NCBI GenBank assembly: GCA_016710635.1
Contig: JADJVL010000010.1
Coordinates: 151,583 to 215,582 of the forward strand
Direction: 5' to 3'
DNA: 64,000 bases
DNA from: Holophagaceae bacterium
GTDB taxonomy: Bacteria; Acidobacteriota; Holophagae; Holophagales; Holophagaceae
Shown: piece after piece, positions 33,622 to 42,642 of the stretch
How positions within the stretch are numbered: position 1 is the stretch's first letter
Layout: each line of letters opens with the position of its first letter
Program-made: the position numbers and the translations under genes
The notes under the pieces: model-generated
The model's database searches: none
Told to the model about the DNA's origin: nothing
What the model saw: the letters and a program-made list of their open reading frames with translations, nothing else

Positions 33622-35253
33622 CTACTCCGCGTTCATGAAGGGATAGCGGTAGTCCGTCGGCGGATTGAAAGTCTCCTTCATGGTCCGCGGACTGACCCAG
33701 CGGATCAGGTTCAGCAGGCTGCCTGCCTTGTCGTTGGTGCCCGAGGCCCGCGCTCCGCCGAAGGGCTGCTGGCCCACGACGGCGCCGGTGGGCTTGTCGT
33801 TGATGTAGAAGTTGCCGGCGGCGTTGCGGAGCCGGTCCACGGCCTGCTGCACCGCGTGGCGGTCCTGGGCGAAGACGGCGCCGGTGAGGGCGTAGGGGCT
33901 GGTGTGGTCCACGAGGTCGAGGGTCTCGTTCCACTTCGTCTCGTCGTAGACGTGCAGGGTGAGCACGGGACCGAAGAGCTCGTCGCACATGGTGCGGAAC
34001 TTGGGGTCCTTCGCGACGATGATGGTGGGCCGCACGAAGTAGCCCTTCGCATCGTCGCAGTCGCCGCCCACCAGGATCTCGGCGTCGTTGCTGGCCTTGG
34101 CCTCGTCGATGGCCGTCTTCTGGGTCTGGAAGGAGCCCTTGTCGATGACGGCGCCCATGAAGTTGGTGAAGTCGGACACGTCGCCCATCTTGATGGATTC
34201 CACCTGGGCGACGAGGAGGTCCTTCAGCCGCGGCCAGAGGTTGGAGGGCACGTAGACCCGGGAGGCCGCGGAGCACTTCTGGCCCTGGTATTCGAAGGCG
34301 CCCCGGACGATGGCGGTGGCCAGGGCGTCCACGTTGGCACTGCGGTGGGCCACGATGAAGTCCTTGCCGCCAGTCTCGCCCACCAGGCGCGGATAGCCGC
34401 GGTACCGGGCGATGTTGTTGCCGATGCTCTTCCACATCCCGTGGAAGACGCCGGTGGAGCCGGTGAAGTGGACGCCCGCGAGATGGCCGTCCGCCAGGAC
34501 GGGATCGCCGATGGCCGCGCCGCTGCCCTGCACCATGTTGATGACGCCGTCGGGCAGGCCCGCCTCCCGCAGCAGCTTCATGATGAAGTGGGCGCTGTAG
34601 AGGGACGAGCTGGCGGGCTTCCATACCACCGTGTTGCCGCAGAGGGCCGGCGCCGTGGGCAGGTTGCCGGCGATGGAGGTGAAGTTGAAGGGGGTGACGG
34701 CGAAGACGAAGCCTTCCAGGGGGCGGTGCTCCAGGCGGTTCCACATGCCCGGCGCGCTCTGGGGCTGTTCCTTCAGGAGCTGCTCGTAGAAGGCCACGTT
34801 GAAGCGGAAGAAGTCGATGAGCTCGCAGGCTGCGTCGATCTCCGCCTGGTGGCAGGTCTTGCTCTGGCCCAGCATGGTGGCGCCGTTGAGGATGTCCCGA
34901 TAGGGCCCGGTGAGGAGGTCGGCGGCCTTCAGGAAGATCGCCGCCCGGGCCTCCCAGGGCATGGCGGCCCAATCCTGGCGGGCGTGCATGGCGGCGTGGA
35001 TGGCCTGCTTCACTTCCGGTGCGCCGCCCAGGTGGGCCTCGCCAAGGACGTGCCCGTGGTCATGGGGCATGACCACCTTCACCCGCTTGTCCGTGTGGAT
35101 CTCGTGGCCGTTGATGACCAGCGGGATCTCCACCTGGGAGGCGGCCATCTCCTTGAGCTTGGCCTTGAGCCCCGCCCGCTCCTGGGAGCCCGGCGCGTAG
35201 CCCTTCACGGGCTCGTTCAGCGGCGTGGGAACGTGGAAGATGCCGAGGGACAT
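33622..35253 (-). CDS. pruA: L-glutamate gamma-semialdehyde (1-pyrroline-5-carboxylate) dehydrogenase
   Basis: A 543-residue NAD-dependent aldehyde dehydrogenase that converts glutamate semialdehyde to glutamate in proline and arginine breakdown. Motifs: FVFAVTPFNFTSIAGNLPTA, HFTGSTGVFHGMWK, ETGGKDFIVAHRSANV and the cysteine region GQKCSAASRVYVP. The length and the EGFVFAVTPFNFT signature match the stand-alone P5C dehydrogenase rather than the bifunctional PutA. A TAAACT box lies 24 nt ahead of the start, with a GGAG site between. The proline dehydrogenase gene is not in the window. Confidence 0.93.
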   Translation of the reverse strand: MSLGIFHVPTPLNEPVKGYAPGSQERAGLKAKLKEMAASQVEIPLVINGHEIHTDKRVKVVMPHDHGHVLGEAHLGGAPEVKQAIHAAMHARQDWAAMPWEARAAIFLKAADLLTGPYRDILNGATMLGQSKTCHQAEIDAACELIDFFRFNVAFYEQLLKEQPQSAPGMWNRLEHRPLEGFVFAVTPFNFTSIAGNLPTAPALCGNTVVWKPASSSLYSAHFIMKLLREAGLPDGVINMVQGSGAAIGDPVLADGHLAGVHFTGSTGVFHGMWKSIGNNIARYRGYPRLVGETGGKDFIVAHRSANVDALATAIVRGAFEYQGQKCSAASRVYVPSNLWPRLKDLLVAQVESIKMGDVSDFTNFMGAVIDKGSFQTQKTAIDEAKASNDAEILVGGDCDDAKGYFVRPTIIVAKDPKFRTMCDELFGPVLTLHVYDETKWNETLDLVDHTSPYALTGAVFAQDRHAVQQAVDRLRNAAGNFYINDKPTGAVVGQQPFGGARASGTNDKAGSLLNLIRWVSPRTMKETFNPPTDYRYPFMNAE

Positions 35254-35277
35254 GGCGGGCTCCGGAGCGAAAGATCC

Positions 35278-35283
35278 AGTTTA
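35278..35283 (-). promoter_or_regulatory. -10-like TAAACT box upstream of pruA
   Basis: TAAACT on the minus strand, 24 nt ahead of the start codon at 35253, with a GGAG ribosome binding site between. Confidence 0.4.
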
Positions 35284-35358
35284 AGCGTTCGGGGCCCCGG
35301 GCCCGAGTCTTCAGCCTCCAGGTGGCGCCTTCAGGCGGGAATTTTTGATGAAAAGCAA

Positions 35359-35547
35359 AAGGCCGCCCGGAGGCGGCCTTCGCATCAGACGGTCGGATCG
35401 TCTTACATCTGGTCCTTGAGACCCCTGACTCGGGCCGAGGACCCTCGCCCTCCGGGCGGCAATCGCTGCGCGATTCCGTCCTATCCTCCCTTCGCTGCGC
35501 TTCGGTCGGATGGTTGCGACCTTGAAGGTGACCTTGCGGCCGGCGGG
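35359..35547 (-). pseudogene. Degenerate fragment of the HU gene 3' end, interrupted by an insert
   Basis: On the minus strand a piece matching codons for PAGRKVTFKVA (35514-35547) is followed by about 90 unrelated bases, then a piece matching the final KGLKDQM codons, stop and trailer (about 35393-35422). The terminator hairpin core AAGGCCGCC / GGCGGCCTT follows (35359-35380). The same segments are contiguous in the intact gene next door. The matching parts are nearly identical, so the copy is either young or maintained by conversion. Confidence 0.75.
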
Positions 35548-35620
35548 AGGGCTCCCGTCTCCGCGAGCGGAGCGAGTGGGAGGCCGCAAAGCGGCCGATA
35601 GACGGGATATAGATCCCCAC

Positions 35621-35650
35621 GAAAAAGGCCGCCCGGAGGCGGCCTTTTTC
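35621..35650 (-). terminator. Rho-independent terminator of the HU gene
   Basis: Perfect 13-bp stem GAAAAAGGCCGCC / GGCGGCCTTTTTC (35621-35633, 35638-35650), loop CGGA. On the minus strand the descending arm ends in a U-run. Confidence 0.85.
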
Positions 35651-35669
35651 GTCAGACGGTCGGAACCGC

Positions 35670-35969
35670 TTACATCTGGTCCTTCAGGCCCTTTGCGACC
35701 TTGAAGGTGACCTTGCGGCCGGCGGGGATCTTGATGCTCTCGCCGGTCTTGGGGTTGCGGCCCATCTTCTCCTTGGTGGCGCGCACTTCGAAGGTGCCGA
35801 GGCCGAAGAGGTTCACGCGGTCGCCCTTGAGGAGGGTCTCCACCATCTGGTCGCGGAGGCTGTCGAGGATGGCTTTGGCCTTGGCTTTGGTGAGGTCGTG
35901 CTGGTCGGCGAGGGCGGCGGACAGCTCGGCGATGCCGGCGGTGGCGGGCTTGGTGGCGATCTTGGTCAT
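35670..35969 (-). CDS. HU-family DNA-binding protein
   Basis: A 99-residue nucleoid protein that bends DNA as a dimer. The arm and core motifs are clear: LFGLGTFEVRATKEKMGRNP, then KTGESIKIPAGRKVTFKV. The ATG at 35969 (MTKIATKPATAG) has AAGGAG upstream at good spacing; an upstream in-frame ATG lacks one. Its last ~20 codons and terminator are partly duplicated downstream. The rplI gene lies 112 bp upstream on the same strand. Confidence 0.93.
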   Translation of the reverse strand: MTKIATKPATAGIAELSAALADQHDLTKAKAKAILDSLRDQMVETLLKGDRVNLFGLGTFEVRATKEKMGRNPKTGESIKIPAGRKVTFKVAKGLKDQM

Positions 35970-36081
35970 GGGTTCTCCTTGGCGAATGGTCCACCCGGGG
36001 ACGGGCTCGGCCGCCCCGGGCATGGATGGGCAGAAAAAGGCCTGGTCCGGGACAATCCCGGCGGCGGCCCGAAGGGTCTGG

Positions 36082-36534
36082 TTATTCGGCGGCGGCTTCC
36101 GCCACGACCTCGAGGTTCAGCTTGGCGATGACGCCAGCGTAGAGACGGATCTCCACGGCGAAGGTGCCGGTCTCCTTGACGTGGGGCAGGCTGATGGCGT
36201 GGCGGTCCACTTCGAAGCCCTTGGCCTTGAGCATCTCGCCCACTTCGCCATTGGTGACGGAGCCGAAGAGGTGGCCCTGGTCGCCGGTCTTCTTGGTGAC
36301 CGAAAGGGTGACGGCCTCCAGCTTGGCCTTGAGCTCCTGGGCCGAGGCCAGCTCCTTGGCCTTGATCTTCTCGGCGCGCTCCTTTTCCAGCTCGATCTGG
36401 CGCTTGTTGCCCGCGGTCACGGGGAGGGCCATCTTGCGGGGAAGGAGGAAGTTGCGGGCGTAGCCGTCCTTGACGTTCACCACGTCGCCGCGGACGCCCA
36501 GCTTGGACACGTTCTCGATGAGGAGGATTTCCAT
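36082..36534 (-). CDS. rplI: 50S ribosomal protein L9
   Basis: A 150-residue protein of the large ribosomal subunit. The N-terminal 23S-binding domain is diagnostic (MEILLIENVSKLGVRGDVVN, VKDGYARNFLLPRKMA). A long helix follows (residues ~45-75), then the C-terminal domain (VTKKTGDQGHLFGSVTNGEV). In many bacteria rplI follows rpsF and rpsR; here those are absent and HU lies downstream instead. Confidence 0.97.
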   Translation of the reverse strand: MEILLIENVSKLGVRGDVVNVKDGYARNFLLPRKMALPVTAGNKRQIELEKERAEKIKAKELASAQELKAKLEAVTLSVTKKTGDQGHLFGSVTNGEVGEMLKAKGFEVDRHAISLPHVKETGTFAVEIRLYAGVIAKLNLEVVAEAAAE

Positions 36535-36716
36535 GGCATTGCTCCGGATCGTTCAAGCCAGCGCGGTTGGCGCTGTCCCCGCTCGGTTAGGCCAGGAACC
36601 CGTCCTGGCCAGGAGCCCGGTGTCCCGGGTCCGGTCCCCCATTGGGTTAGGCCGCAAGGGGATAAGATAGCGCGGAATGCCATGTTCTCCAAGCATTCCT
36701 TCCCCTGGGAGACCCC

Positions 36717-37085
36717 ATGACCCACCCCGAACGCCGCGACCAGCGCCGGGTTCCCCTGGACCAGGGCCATACGGTGAGTTTCATCCTCGAAGGGCTAGCC
36801 TTCCGGGACCTGCCCACCCCCAACCTCAGTGGCGGCGGCCTCTGCGTGATGGTGCCCGCCGATCAGGCCCGTCTCTTCCAGCGCGGCGCCCTCCTCGAGG
36901 ACCTCGTCCTCGGCCATCCCGGCCTCCCCAAGGACCTCCTGCGGGGCGAAGTCCGCTACACCCTGGGCGGCGGCCACGCCGAGTTCCTGCGCTTCGTGGG
37001 CGTCGGCGTACAGTTCCTGGAGATCCCTGCCCCCGCCCTGCAGTCCCTGAACGAGTTCGTGGCGGGACATTTCCAGGAGGCGTGA
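36717..37085 (+). CDS. PilZ-domain protein
   Basis: A 122-residue single-domain protein. It has RRDQRR near the N-terminus and NLSGGGLCV about 25 residues later, which correspond to the RxxxR and D/NxSxxG motifs that bind cyclic di-GMP, followed by beta-strands to FVGVGVQFLE. It could link c-di-GMP to motility or surface behaviour. GGGAG upstream supports the ATG at 36717. Repeat copy E1 lies 71 nt past the stop. Confidence 0.82.
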   Translation: MTHPERRDQRRVPLDQGHTVSFILEGLAFRDLPTPNLSGGGLCVMVPADQARLFQRGALLEDLVLGHPGLPKDLLRGEVRYTLGGGHAEFLRFVGVGVQFLEIPAPALQSLNEFVAGHFQEA

Positions 37086-37141
37086 GGGAGTCTCTCCGGA
37101 GCGGCCGTCCTTCTCCATGGTCCGGAGTGAGGGTTGAAGCC

Positions 37142-37227
37142 GTTGACCTTCAAAAGGCACCTCAATCGGGCACGGCCGCTTTTGGGCCGTGTCCGATTGA
37201 GGTGCGGGCAAGCGATAGCGCGCCAGG
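37142..37227 (+). repeat. Hairpin repeat family 1, copy E1 (apex type I)
   Basis: 21-bp stem, arms 37157-37177 and 37185-37205, loop GCTTTTG. One non-Watson-Crick position reads as G-U on the plus strand. Flanks are GTTGACCTTCAAAAG and GGCAAGCGATAGCGCGCCAG. It lies 71 nt past the PilZ gene stop in the same orientation. Confidence 0.88.
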
Positions 37228-37331
37228 GGCATGAAGGGTGTCCCGGCCGGGAGGAAAAGCCCCGGCTGTCGATGGCAACTGCGGATCTCGTCCCAACGTC
37301 CCATTCGCCACGGGACCGGCATCCCGTCCCA

Positions 37332-37425
37332 TCCTGGCGCGCTATCGCTTGCCCGCACCCTCGCGGACGTGGGTTCGCACACCCCGCGAACCCACGTCCG
37401 CGAGGGTGCCTTTTTTAAGGTCAAC
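37332..37425 (-). repeat. Hairpin repeat family 1, copy E2 (apex type II)
   Basis: Perfect 24-bp stem, arms 37355-37378 and 37386-37409, loop ACACCCC. Flanks are TCCTGGCGCGCTATCGCTTG and TTTTTTAAGGTCAAC. On the minus strand it lies 59 nt past the exonuclease gene stop, in the same orientation as that gene. Confidence 0.88.
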
Positions 37426-37468
37426 TTCAAACCCCGGGGCATTGACTATCGGAAGGAGAAGCCGCTCC

Positions 37469-38290
37469 TTATCCCCGCCCCAGCCGCTCCCACGCCTCCA
37501 GAAACACGCTGAAACCTGGATCCGTCGCGGCCTTGGCCTGGATCATCCTGCGGACGGAGGCCTCCTCAGCCTCCCGCTGCTCCGGGGAGATGTAGCCCGT
37601 CAGCGTCATGGCCCGCAGCCACACGAGGAAGGTGGTGAGGGCGTCGAACTGGTTGTAGCGGACGATGCCGGCGATGTCGCCGGCCAGCCAGAGGTCGATG
37701 ACCGAGGCGCCGTCGGTGCCCAGCTTGCCGGGGATGCCGCAGGCGGTGGCCAGCTCGTGGAGGCTGGGCATGGCCTTGCCCCAGGACGCCAGGGAATCCT
37801 TGAGGTCCAGGTGCTGGTTGCCGTAGCGGTCGAAGAAGTCCCCTTCGCCGAACTTCTGGGCGGGCCGGCCCAGGCCGGGAATGGAGAGGCCGTGGACCAT
37901 GGCCCGCTGCACCAGGATGGGCAGATCCGAATCCCGGGAGTTGAAGCCCACCAGCTGGGGCCGCTTGTCCCCCAGGGCCACGAGGAAGCGCCGCAGCAGC
38001 TCGTCCTCGGGCAGGGCGGCGCCATGCTCGGGCACGGCGTAGAGGCGATGGGTGACTTCGCCGTGCTTCACCGAGCGGATGATCGCCGCGATGGACACCA
38101 CGCGACAGAGGATGGTCTTGAGGTAGGGCTTCGGGTCCGCCTCGGTGGCGCCGCCCTTGGCCCACATGGCCGCGAGCACTTCCGCGTCCGGCAGATCTTC
38201 CGCCAGCCCCAGCACCCGGCGTCCGGTGGCGGGATCCGGCACCCACTCGCAATCGAAGGCCCACAGCAGGGGCGGCGGCGGTCGCAGCAT
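37469..38290 (-). CDS. 3'-5' exonuclease related to the PolB exonuclease domain
   Basis: A 273-residue DnaQ-like nuclease. Exo motifs: AFDCEWVPD (DxE) at the N-terminus, LVGFNSRDSDLPILVQRAM (motif II) near 140, and YNQFDALTTFLVWLR (motif III) near 230. This order and spacing fit the predicted PolB-like 3'-5' exonuclease family. It probably degrades single-stranded DNA or RNA; the cellular role is not established. GGGAGG precedes the ATG. A membrane-protein gene lies 31 bp upstream on the same strand. Confidence 0.85.
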   Translation of the reverse strand: MLRPPPPLLWAFDCEWVPDPATGRRVLGLAEDLPDAEVLAAMWAKGGATEADPKPYLKTILCRVVSIAAIIRSVKHGEVTHRLYAVPEHGAALPEDELLRRFLVALGDKRPQLVGFNSRDSDLPILVQRAMVHGLSIPGLGRPAQKFGEGDFFDRYGNQHLDLKDSLASWGKAMPSLHELATACGIPGKLGTDGASVIDLWLAGDIAGIVRYNQFDALTTFLVWLRAMTLTGYISPEQREAEEASVRRMIQAKAATDPGFSVFLEAWERLGRG

Positions 38291-38321
38291 CAGCGCCCTC
38301 CCGGGATTTCCTGGCGGCGCC

Positions 38322-39092
38322 TCATGGCAGCCTCAGCGCGGGCCTGGCGGCGGTGGCCCGGAGGGCCTCGTCGGATTCGAGGCGGCCCTCGTCGGGGAAG
38401 AGGACGATGACGGCGCTGAAGCGGTCGCTGCGCCAGTGGTCCTCCTTGAGCAGCCAGGTCTTCACGAACTCGGCCACCGCCGTGCGGCAGGCTTCGCGCA
38501 CCAGAGGCTGGCGGGCCAGTCCCGCCGCCCGCCGCTCCAGCGTCGGCGTCAGCGAGCGCTCCAGGGTTTCCAGGTTCCCGGCCTTGTTGAAGCGGGCCCA
38601 GCCGCTTTCCGTGCTCTTCTCCAGTTCGTCGGTGTGGATGGCCGGCGGCTGGCTGGGCCGGATGGCCGGCGCACGAACGATGCACACGTGGTCCCGGGCG
38701 GCGAGGCGCCAGGGGTCCGAGAGGCGAATGTGGAAGCGGAAGGTGGCGGGCACGCGGATGACGGAAACCGTGGTCCCCAAGGGCACCATGTCCCAGAAGG
38801 CGTTCAGCGAATCCTCCCGCCGCAGTTCCTCCTGGCCGCGGTAGGTGGCCACCTCCAGGATGTCGCCGCGGGTGGCCCGCACCTCCGGCAGGCGCTCGGT
38901 GAAGGTCGTGGTGATGGTGCCGGTCCTGAACCGGGCCGCGATGCCCGCCGCGCCTTCCAGCGCCGCCCGGGCCGCGCTGCGGGCGCTGTAGAGGGTCACC
39001 AGGTAGCCCGTCAGCGCCAAGGCGCCCAGACCCACCGCCGCCCAGGCCAGGGTGGCGGCAACGGAGGGGCGGCGGGGGGCGGGGTCGGCCAT
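38322..39092 (-). CDS. DUF4230-like membrane-anchored protein
   Basis: A 256-residue protein with one N-terminal transmembrane helix (ATLAWAAVGLGALALTGYLV). The rest resembles DUF4230 in its pattern: LPEVRATRGDILEVATYRGQ, then a beta-rich part, and an RLSDPW...VCIVRAPAIRPSQP strand pair ahead of a helical region. The function of that family is unknown. The ATG at 39092 was chosen because upstream residues are not protein-like. It precedes the exonuclease gene by 31 bp. Confidence 0.6.
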   Translation of the reverse strand: MADPAPRRPSVAATLAWAAVGLGALALTGYLVTLYSARSAARAALEGAAGIAARFRTGTITTTFTERLPEVRATRGDILEVATYRGQEELRREDSLNAFWDMVPLGTTVSVIRVPATFRFHIRLSDPWRLAARDHVCIVRAPAIRPSQPPAIHTDELEKSTESGWARFNKAGNLETLERSLTPTLERRAAGLARQPLVREACRTAVAEFVKTWLLKEDHWRSDRFSAVIVLFPDEGRLESDEALRATAARPALRLP

Positions 39093-39198
39093 GGGAGGTC
39101 CATGATCCGCCCGCGCGTCTGCAAGGACAAGGAAGGGTTCAGTCTCAAGGGGAAACGGCCACGGTGGAACACACCATCCCGGTGATGCCTCAACGCAT

Positions 39199-39281
39199 CT
39201 TGAACAAAGGCACGCTGATTGCCGTGGCCCACGCCCTTCGGGCCATGGCAATCAGCGTGCAGGCAAGCGGAGCGCGCCAGG
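39199..39281 (+). repeat. Hairpin repeat family 1, copy F (third apex type)
   Basis: 21-bp stem, arms 39210-39230 and 39240-39260, loop ACGCCCTTC, with one position that reads as G-U on the plus strand. Flanks are CTTGAACAAAG and GGCAAGCGGAGCGCGCCAGG. It is the only copy whose orientation opposes both neighbouring genes, and it stands alone. Confidence 0.85.
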
Positions 39282-39354
39282 TCGGAGGACGAGCCCTGAC
39301 AAGGCGTGAACTCAAAAGGAGCAGCGAACCAGATCCGGTCTTCGGACCCGCCGC

Positions 39355-40479
39355 TCACCCCTTGAAGAACCCCTCGATCCCCTTCGCCACTTCCTCCAGC
39401 ATCCCTTCGCTCATTTCCGGATACACCGGAATGCTGAGCACCTCCGCCGCCGCCTTTTCGCTCTCCGGGAATTGGCCCTGCTTGTAGCCCAGATCCGCGA
39501 AGCAGGGCTGCTCATGCAGGCAGATCGGATAGTAGATGGCGCTGCCGATGCCCAGGTCCTTGAGGTGGGCCTGCAAGGCGTCGCGATTGCCGTCCTTCAC
39601 CCGCAGGGTGAACTGGTTGTAGATGTGCCGTCCGTCGGGGACGATTTCCTTCGGCAGGACGACGCCCTGGCCGTCGATGGCGGCGAGGCGCTGGTGGTAC
39701 CAGGCCGCGTGCTTGCGCCGCCCTTCGTGCCAGCCTTCCAGCATGGCCAGCTTGGCCCGCAGGACCAGGGCCTGCATCTCGTCCAGACGGCCGTTGATGC
39801 CCACTTCGTGGTGCATGTACACGGGCTCCATGCCGTGGACCCGGAGGCGGCGCACCCGGGCGGCGAGGGCCGCGTCGTCGCGGATGATCGTCAACCCCGC
39901 GTCGCCGAAGGCGCCGAGGTTCTTGGTGGGGTAGAAGCTGAAGGCGGTCATTTCGCCGAACTGGCCGGCGTGCTTGCCCCAGCCCTTGGCGCCCATGGAC
40001 TGGCAGGCGTCCTCGACGACGGGAATGCCGAACTGGGCGGCAGCCTCGCAGATCGCAGGCATGTCGGCGACCTGGCCGAAGAGGTGCACCGGCATGATCG
40101 CCTTGGTCTTCGGTGTGATGGCCGCCTCCACCAGCGCGCCGGTGGTGTTGAAGCTGGCGGGATCCAGGTCCACGAAGACCGGCTTGGCTCCCAACCGCGC
40201 CACCACGCCGGCGGTGGCGAAGAAGGTGAAGGAGGGCACGATGACCTCGTCCCCGGCCTTCACGTCCAGCGCCATCAGCGCCACCAGCTGCGCGTCCGTG
40301 CCGCTGCTCATGCCCACCGCGTGCTGGGCGCCCGCGTAGGCGGCGATCTCAGCCTCCAGGCCGCGGACATTCTCGCCCAGGATGAAACTCGAGCGGTCGA
40401 TGAGCCCCGCGATGCCCTCGAGCACCTGCTGCTTCACGGCCTGATTCTGGATGGAAAGGTCGAGCATGGGGACGGGCAT
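39355..40479 (-). CDS. DegT/DnrJ/EryC1/StrS-family aminotransferase
   Basis: A 374-residue PLP sugar aminotransferase. Family motifs: DEVIVPSFTFFATAGVVARL, VVEDACQSMGA, FSFYPTKNLGAFGDAG with the PLP lysine, and GINGRLDEMQALVLRAKL. Members aminate nucleotide-linked keto-sugars for lipopolysaccharide O-antigen, capsule or glycoprotein sugars. No other sugar-modifying genes are in view. The start at 40479 has a GAGGT site. It follows the small membrane-protein gene on the same strand. Confidence 0.9.
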   Translation of the reverse strand: MPVPMLDLSIQNQAVKQQVLEGIAGLIDRSSFILGENVRGLEAEIAAYAGAQHAVGMSSGTDAQLVALMALDVKAGDEVIVPSFTFFATAGVVARLGAKPVFVDLDPASFNTTGALVEAAITPKTKAIMPVHLFGQVADMPAICEAAAQFGIPVVEDACQSMGAKGWGKHAGQFGEMTAFSFYPTKNLGAFGDAGLTIIRDDAALAARVRRLRVHGMEPVYMHHEVGINGRLDEMQALVLRAKLAMLEGWHEGRRKHAAWYHQRLAAIDGQGVVLPKEIVPDGRHIYNQFTLRVKDGNRDALQAHLKDLGIGSAIYYPICLHEQPCFADLGYKQGQFPESEKAAAEVLSIPVYPEMSEGMLEEVAKGIEGFFKG

Positions 40480-40500
40480 GGGTACCTCGATCAGTGAAGA

Positions 40501-41087
40501 CTAGTCTTTGGCCGGAATGATAGGGTTCACAGTCGCGCCCTTGAACAAGTCGGGGCGGTGGCGCTCGATCATTTTCATCAGCAGGGGGACCTTTTCGAGG
40601 TTCGAGGCGACCGGAATCGATCCGAGGCGGGTCTTCACCACATGGGCGGAGCTTCGAGGTGCCCATGCGACGGACTCGACGTCGCTCCACTCTGCGATGA
40701 CCTTGTGGAAGGCTGCGGTGTAGCGAATCCCGGCCAGACCAGCCTCGATGCGAAAGGAGAAGGCCTTCCAGACCCAGACAAGCATTCCGAGGCTGATCAA
40801 AGTGCAGGGCAGCGCCGTGGCCCAATTGATCCCTTCCGGGTCCTGAAACAGGGCCAAGCTGATCAGGAGGAAGAACGCGCCCAGTACGCCCACGCCTGCC
40901 GCAAGAACCCTCATGCCGCCATGGGTCCGGAGGCTCACAGAATCGCCAGTCAATTCATCCCCGAGGATGGACTTACGGGGCCGGAGCAGCCAAACGAAGA
41001 CAAGCAGGATGGCGGCATGGATCCAGAATTCCTGAACGAACTTTTTCAGGACGGCAGCTGTCCCCTGGACTTCGGTGCTCGCTTCCA

Positions 41088-41091
<4 letters not shown>
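40501..41091 (-). CDS. Membrane protein of unknown function, PH-like C-terminus
   Basis: A 196-residue protein with three hydrophobic segments (IHAAILLVFVWLL; VLAAGVGVLGAFFLLISLAL; ALPCTLISLGMLVWVW) and a C-terminal soluble part of ~90 residues. That part (FRIEAGLAGIRYTAAFHKVI, WSDVESVAWAP) resembles bacterial PH-like domains by eye only. The gene is less GC-rich than its neighbours. Its ATG overlaps the lysS stop (ATGA), so it is translationally coupled to lysS. Confidence 0.6.
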
Positions 41092-42591
<1,500 letters not shown>

Positions 42592-42616
42592 GGGGACTCC
42601 GGACCGTGAATCGTCC

Positions 42617-42622
42617 AGTTTA
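42617..42622 (-). promoter_or_regulatory. -10-like TAAACT box upstream of lysS
   Basis: TAAACT on the minus strand, 25 nt ahead of the lysS ATG, with GGAG between. Confidence 0.4.
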
Positions 42623-42642
42623 CAGCCCTCCGGGCTCCGGCC

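Larger units (their letters stand above)
35254..35669. other. 416-bp intergenic region with duplicated HU gene end
   Basis: From left to right it holds the pruA promoter area, a degenerate copy of the 3' end and terminator of the HU gene (35359-35547), a ~70-bp GC-rich stretch with small inverted repeats (for example GCCGCAAAGCGGC near 35583), and the true HU terminator (35621-35650). No independent gene is visible. Confidence 0.75.
37086..37468. other. 383-bp intergenic region carrying an inverted pair of family 1 repeats
   Basis: Copies E1 (37142-37227) and E2 (37332-37425) face each other with about 104 bp between. The genes on both sides converge on this region. The spacer has no recognisable gene; its first ~20 bp (GCCAGGGGCATGAAGGG) resemble the start of the spacer in pair C/D when that pair is read on the minus strand (GCCAGGACCATGAGGAA). 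Confidence 0.75.

Noticed and set aside
35311..35994. 227-residue open frame across HU and its downstream region
   Set aside because: It reads HU out of frame and then the degenerate HU fragment. No independent protein signature is present.
2131..39281. Family 1 repeats as integron attC sites
   Set aside because: Variable stems with fixed ends recall attC, but the flanks are not the complementary GTTRRRY/RYYYAAC boxes, the copies flank housekeeping genes singly, and no integrase gene is in view.
2131..39281. Family 1 repeats as a CRISPR array
   Set aside because: Copies are kilobases apart, inverted relative to each other, and vary inside the hairpin rather than between regular spacers.
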